Shown piece after piece: positions 45,965 through 48,774 of a stretch of DNA of 48,774 bases. Position numbers and translations under genes: made by a program. The number at the start of each line of letters is the position of its first letter. Position 1 is the stretch's first letter. The notes below the pieces were generated by a model. The model had not been told where the DNA came from. It was given only the letters and a program-made list of their open reading frames with translations, and did not search any database. The DNA is from Gammaproteobacteria bacterium (GTDB lineage Bacteria > Pseudomonadota > Gammaproteobacteria > Steroidobacterales > GCA-2729495): the NCBI GenBank assembly GCA_024277915.1, contig JAJRUG010000036.1:1-48774 (forward strand). The letters are read 5' to 3'.

Positions 45965-47254
45965 ATTGCGATGCAGCAAGGTTTGTTGTTCCGACCAGGG
46001 TGCTATCCACAACAGCAATAGCATGCCAGGCACTGCCAGCAACATGCAGAACAGGAAAAAGTTGAAGTAGCCCACCGCCTCGATAAAAAAGCCGGTAGTT
46101 GCATTGGCGAAAGTTCGTGAAATAGCAGAAACGCTGGTCAGCAGCGCCAGCTGGGTCGCCGTAAAGCGCATACTGGTTTGTTTCGCCATAAAGGCAGCCA
46201 ATGCAACCCCGCCCAGACCCACGCCCAGGTATTCGGCGCTGACCGCCATAAATAGCACGACCGGGTTATTGCCGACCTTTGCGAGTATCGCAAAACCGAG
46301 AATGGTGATGATCTGGACAAAACCGAACAACCACAATGCCCGGTTGATGGACACCTTGAGCATCACGAACCCGCCAAGCGCCGCACCCGCAATGACAGAC
46401 CAGGCGGTAGCGATTTTCACAATGATGCCGATCTGGGTTCGGGTAAAATCAAGATCGATAAAGAACGGGGTTTGCAGGGCAGTGGCCATGCTGTCGCCGA
46501 GTTTGTAGAAAATGATGAATGCGAGTATCAGTAGTGCCGAGCGCCAGCCGTCCCGGGAAAAAAACTCGATAAACGGGTCGACTACTGCTTTGCGCAGTGA
46601 CCGGGGAGCAGTAGCATCATCCGAGGTTTCGGCAACCACGAAGGTTGTAATGATTCCTACCAGCATGAACACTGCTACGAACCAGTAGACGGCCGACCAG
46701 GGAATCCTGTCCGACAGGATCAGTGCCAGTGACCCTGAAATGAACCCGGATAACCGGTAGGCATTGATAAAAAATGAGTTGCCAATGCCCAGTTCTTCAT
46801 CCGCAAGCATTTCGCGACGGTAGGCATCCAGCGCGACATCCTGTGTGGCGCTGAATAGCGATATCACAAACATCAGTATCGCTATCTGCTGAATGGAAAT
46901 GGCTGGCTGGTAGGCGCCGACCAGACCAATGGTCACCAGCAACAGGATTTGTGCGATCAGCGTCCAGCCTCTGCGTCGGCCCAGAAAGGGCGGCCGATAG
47001 CGATCAAGAAGCGGCGCCCAGACAAATTTGAAGGTATAGGGCAGTGCGACGAGGCTGAGCAGGCCAATCGAAGCCAGATCAAGCCCCTCGGAACGCAGCC
47101 ATGCAGGTACCAGTGTGATCAGCACATACAGTGGAAGTCCTGATGAAAAGCCCTGAAAAAGGCAGATCAGATTACGGCGATTGAACAGGAGATCTTGCCA
47201 GGATCTGGCGGCCGGCGCGTTGGTGGGCTCAGCTTCTTGGGTTGATGCCTGCAT
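45956..47254 (-). CDS. ampG: AmpG-type muropeptide MFS permease
   Basis: AmpG imports anhydro-muropeptides for cell-wall recycling. This 432-residue major facilitator protein has about twelve helices. Diagnostic parts are LICLFQGFSSGLPLYVLITL near the N-terminus, FKFVWAPLLDRYRPPFLGRR, then SATQDVALDAYRREML and YRLSGFISGSLAL. These match the AmpG family. E. coli AmpG is somewhat longer. It lies after DUF6763 and trmB on the minus strand. Its neighbours do not include other recycling genes, but the M15 peptidase at 14503 may act on similar substrates (inference). Confidence 0.92.
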   Translation of the reverse strand: MQASTQEAEPTNAPAARSWQDLLFNRRNLICLFQGFSSGLPLYVLITLVPAWLRSEGLDLASIGLLSLVALPYTFKFVWAPLLDRYRPPFLGRRRGWTLIAQILLLVTIGLVGAYQPAISIQQIAILMFVISLFSATQDVALDAYRREMLADEELGIGNSFFINAYRLSGFISGSLALILSDRIPWSAVYWFVAVFMLVGIITTFVVAETSDDATAPRSLRKAVVDPFIEFFSRDGWRSALLILAFIIFYKLGDSMATALQTPFFIDLDFTRTQIGIIVKIATAWSVIAGAALGGFVMLKVSINRALWLFGFVQIITILGFAILAKVGNNPVVLFMAVSAEYLGVGLGGVALAAFMAKQTSMRFTATQLALLTSVSAISRTFANATTGFFIEAVGYFNFFLFCMLLAVPGMLLLLWIAPWSEQQTLLHRNSG

Positions 47255-47347
47255 ATAGGCAGGGATTATCGCTGCTAAACGCGGAAAAGTAGAGGATAAA
47301 TGAACCCATCGACGTGACCACGCCGATTCAGAGAAATGCCGGCACCG

Positions 47348-47632
47348 CTACTCGTATCGATCGAGGATGATGAGTTGAGTCTGCAAGGTTTCTCTGCGAG
47401 GAGTTTCAAACTCGGGCAGATCTTCGATATCGACATCCACTGACCCGGACCAATCCTCTGGAGCAAAGGCAGCTTCAAGTCCTAGTTTTGGCCATCGATC
47501 CAACTCAATTTCTTCGATGGTCGCATCGAAATGCTGGATTTCGATGGTTCCATCTTCTTCATCCAGAGCGACAACCTCAAACAGGCTGCCGTTCTCGCGA
47601 CGATACCAGACACCAATTTCCGGATAGCTTAT
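47348..47632 (-). CDS. DUF6763-like small acidic protein without a canonical start in frame
   Basis: Read on the minus strand, the frame gives SYPEIGVWYRREN, then LFEVVALDEEDGTIEIQ, FDATIEEIELDRW and PEDWSG, about 94 residues, rich in D and E. It matches the DUF6763 family as I know it; function unknown. The frame has no ATG, GTG or TTG between the upstream stop and the first conserved residues. An ATG at 47637, with AGGGA upstream, reaches a stop after two codons and is one base out of frame. The gene therefore either uses ATA (47632) or ATT, or has lost one G from the GGG run. It lies between ampG and trmB. Confidence 0.7.
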   Translation of the reverse strand: MSYPEIGVWYRRENGSLFEVVALDEEDGTIEIQHFDATIEEIELDRWPKLGLEAAFAPEDWSGSVDVDIEDLPEFETPRRETLQTQLIILDRYE

Positions 47633-47704
47633 CCCATGATCCCTGCTACTCGCTCTTGTCTATGGCAGCGCCTTGTCAGGGGCTGCCAACAGGAGCATTT
47701 CGTG

Positions 47705-47724
47705 CGTTACCAAAAGCGGTAACG
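47705..47724. other. Hairpin downstream of trmB
   Basis: CGTTACC (47705-47711) and GGTAACG (47718-47724) form a perfect seven-base-pair stem with an AAAAGC loop. It sits in the 136-bp gap between trmB and the DUF6763 gene. There is no U-tract on either strand, so it is a possible weak terminator or regulatory stem. Confidence 0.4.
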
Positions 47725-47768
47725 ACAGCTTATATATAACCCATTCGAGCCGGTTTGGATATAGGTGT

Positions 47769-48428
47769 TCAGCACCGGTAAATGCGCTCCCGGATCTCAT
47801 GTCCCAGGCCTTCGCCGCGTTGCTCAAATCTGGTTTTTGGCCGGCTGATGTCGACGCCTTCCAGCAGCTTGAATGCTGAATTTTTTTGCAATACTTCGTC
47901 AATATGATTGGCGTAATTGGCCCAATCTGTTGCGGTATGAAACAGTCCACCAGCCACCAGTTTTCTTGCAATCAGCTCAATGAAAGCGGGCTGGACAATA
48001 CGCCGCTTGTGGTGGCGCTTTTTTGGCCAGGGGTCAGGAAAGTACAGATCGACTTCCGCCAGGCTATGGTCAGGAATCTGCTGTTCCAGCACCTCGATTG
48101 CATCATGGCGCATTATCCGGACATTGGTCAGGCTTGATTGCTGCAGCGCAAGCAGGCAATGGCCGACGCCGGGCTCGTGAACTTCGACCCCCAGAAAGTC
48201 CGTTTCCGGGTGCGCTTCCGCACGCTGCGCCAGAAGGCTGCCATTGCCGAATCCGATTTCCATGACCCGGTCAGCTGTGCGCCCGAAAATACCGTCCAGA
48301 TCCAGCATATTCGGGTTGTGGTCGATTCCGAATCGCGGCCAGCACTCGTGCAGCGCCCGCTGCTGGGCAACTGTGAGTCGTCCGGCACGCCTGACAAAAC
48401 TGCGTACGCGTCTTTGTCTGCTCTCCAC
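47769..48428 (-). CDS. trmB: tRNA (guanine-N7-)-methyltransferase
   Basis: TrmB methylates N7 of guanine 46 in tRNA. Family segments are RRVRSFVRRAGRLTVAQQ at the N-terminus, the SAM motif MEIGFGNGSLL, FLGVEVHEPGVG, DLYFPDPWPKKRHHKRR and a C-terminal TRFEQRGEGLGH. GTG at 48428, with GAGG seven bases upstream, gives 219 residues, near the family norm. The frame is open to ATG 48527, adding 33 residues unlike the family. It is divergent from a lipoprotein gene. Confidence 0.93.
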   Translation of the reverse strand: MESRQRRVRSFVRRAGRLTVAQQRALHECWPRFGIDHNPNMLDLDGIFGRTADRVMEIGFGNGSLLAQRAEAHPETDFLGVEVHEPGVGHCLLALQQSSLTNVRIMRHDAIEVLEQQIPDHSLAEVDLYFPDPWPKKRHHKRRIVQPAFIELIARKLVAGGLFHTATDWANYANHIDEVLQKNSAFKLLEGVDISRPKTRFEQRGEGLGHEIRERIYRC

Positions 48429-48577
48429 TTGTTTGCCTCGCTGGTCAATTGATTGGTAATCCTGAATCCGTCCGGTTAGGGTACCTTGCCAGGGAAAACA
48501 AGAATACCGCAGCCAACTGCGTTCCATCCAATGGACCAGGGCAATCGCTGCTCAATCGAAATGAAGGAATTACACAG

Positions 48578-48774
48578 GTGAACAGACGAACCGGGCGCTA
48601 CTCCGCTCTCGTATTTGCTGTACTGATCTTGACCGGCTGTGGCGAAGGTGATCGTGAGCTGCCGGTGCTTGAAATTGTTTCTGCACCAGCTATTACCCCG
48701 GGTGCAAATGTGCCATTGGCATTTACGCTGGATGTGGAGAGCAACCTGAATACCAGGGTGGCTGTTCGGGTGGA
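48578..48774 (+). CDS. Lipoprotein, N-terminal part (runs off the window)
   Basis: The frame opens at GTG 48578 with AAGGA nine bases upstream: MNRRTGRYSALVFAVLILTG, then C21 of a lipobox (LTGC), then GEGDRELPVLEIVSAPAITP and on to the window end without a stop. It has a classic lipoprotein signal and a beta-type start of the mature part. 65 residues are visible; function cannot be judged. It is divergent from trmB. Confidence 0.7.
   Translation, partial: MNRRTGRYSALVFAVLILTGCGEGDRELPVLEIVSAPAITPGANVPLAFTLDVESNLNTRVAVRV

Overview
The window is a chromosomal segment of a gammaproteobacterium with moderate GC. The basis is gene content and gene order. Several blocks match the order I recall from Pseudomonas-like genomes: rsmB-fmt-def / tsaP-dprA-smg-topA-tsaC; rpoH-ftsX-ftsE-ftsY / rsmD-coaD-ggt near mutM; rpmG-rpmB-radC / coaBC-dut; and pyrE / a Crc-like exonuclease III. 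The lysine-rich, zinc-finger-free TopA tail, the desaturase, the VPLPA-CTERM protein and the DUF6763 protein suggest an environmental lineage outside the best-studied genera. I cannot name the genus. I see no rRNA, tRNA, CRISPR array, insertion sequence or prophage, and no gene-free stretch longer than about 300 bases.

Layout. 1-2758 (minus): def-fmt-rsmB, with rsmB cut by an in-frame TGA before its catalytic cysteine. 2973-8933 (plus): tsaP, dprA, smg, topA, tsaC. 9042-11794 (plus): an accessory three-gene cassette of a radical SAM enzyme with extra C-terminal cysteines, a Tat-signal protein with a leader-like motif, a long Ala/Val-rich segment and a Cys-x2-Cys-His site, and a two-TM protein with a bacterial PH-like domain. 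This is my best candidate for an undescribed system. 11820-16149: a MATE transporter, an FAH-family hydrolase, a truncated AEC transporter, an M15 peptidase, a CBS-domain protein and a PepSY-type membrane protein. 16176-22365 (minus): a secreted SDR, QmcA/SPFH, NfeD, an AGCS symporter with an extra domain, a thiolase and DUF924.

22629-28741 (plus): gltBD, the ammonia-assimilating glutamate synthase, behind a good sigma70-type promoter. 28827-30962: a DinF-type MATE transporter divergent from an OmpA-family lipoprotein, with a perfect 13-bp inverted repeat between them. 31003-34549 (minus): ftsY-ftsE-ftsX and then rpoH, whose promoter overlaps a near-perfect CIRCE (HrcA operator). 34590-37417 (plus): rsmD, coaD, ggt. 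37468-40472: a VPLPA-CTERM protein, mutM and an acyl desaturase. 40533-43609: rpmG-rpmB and radC (minus), coaBC-dut (plus). 43641-45964: a DUF4124 protein and pyrE (minus) and an ExoIII/Crc-like nuclease (plus). 45956-48774: an AmpG-type permease, DUF6763 and trmB (minus), and the start of a lipoprotein gene that runs off the window.

Most genes are housekeeping: translation initiation and ribosome maturation, nitrogen assimilation, CoA and pyrimidine metabolism, DNA repair, and cell division with protein targeting. The main surprises are the radical SAM cassette, the CIRCE on rpoH, the broken rsmB, the nuclease-like Crc relative, and several small anomalies at gene ends.
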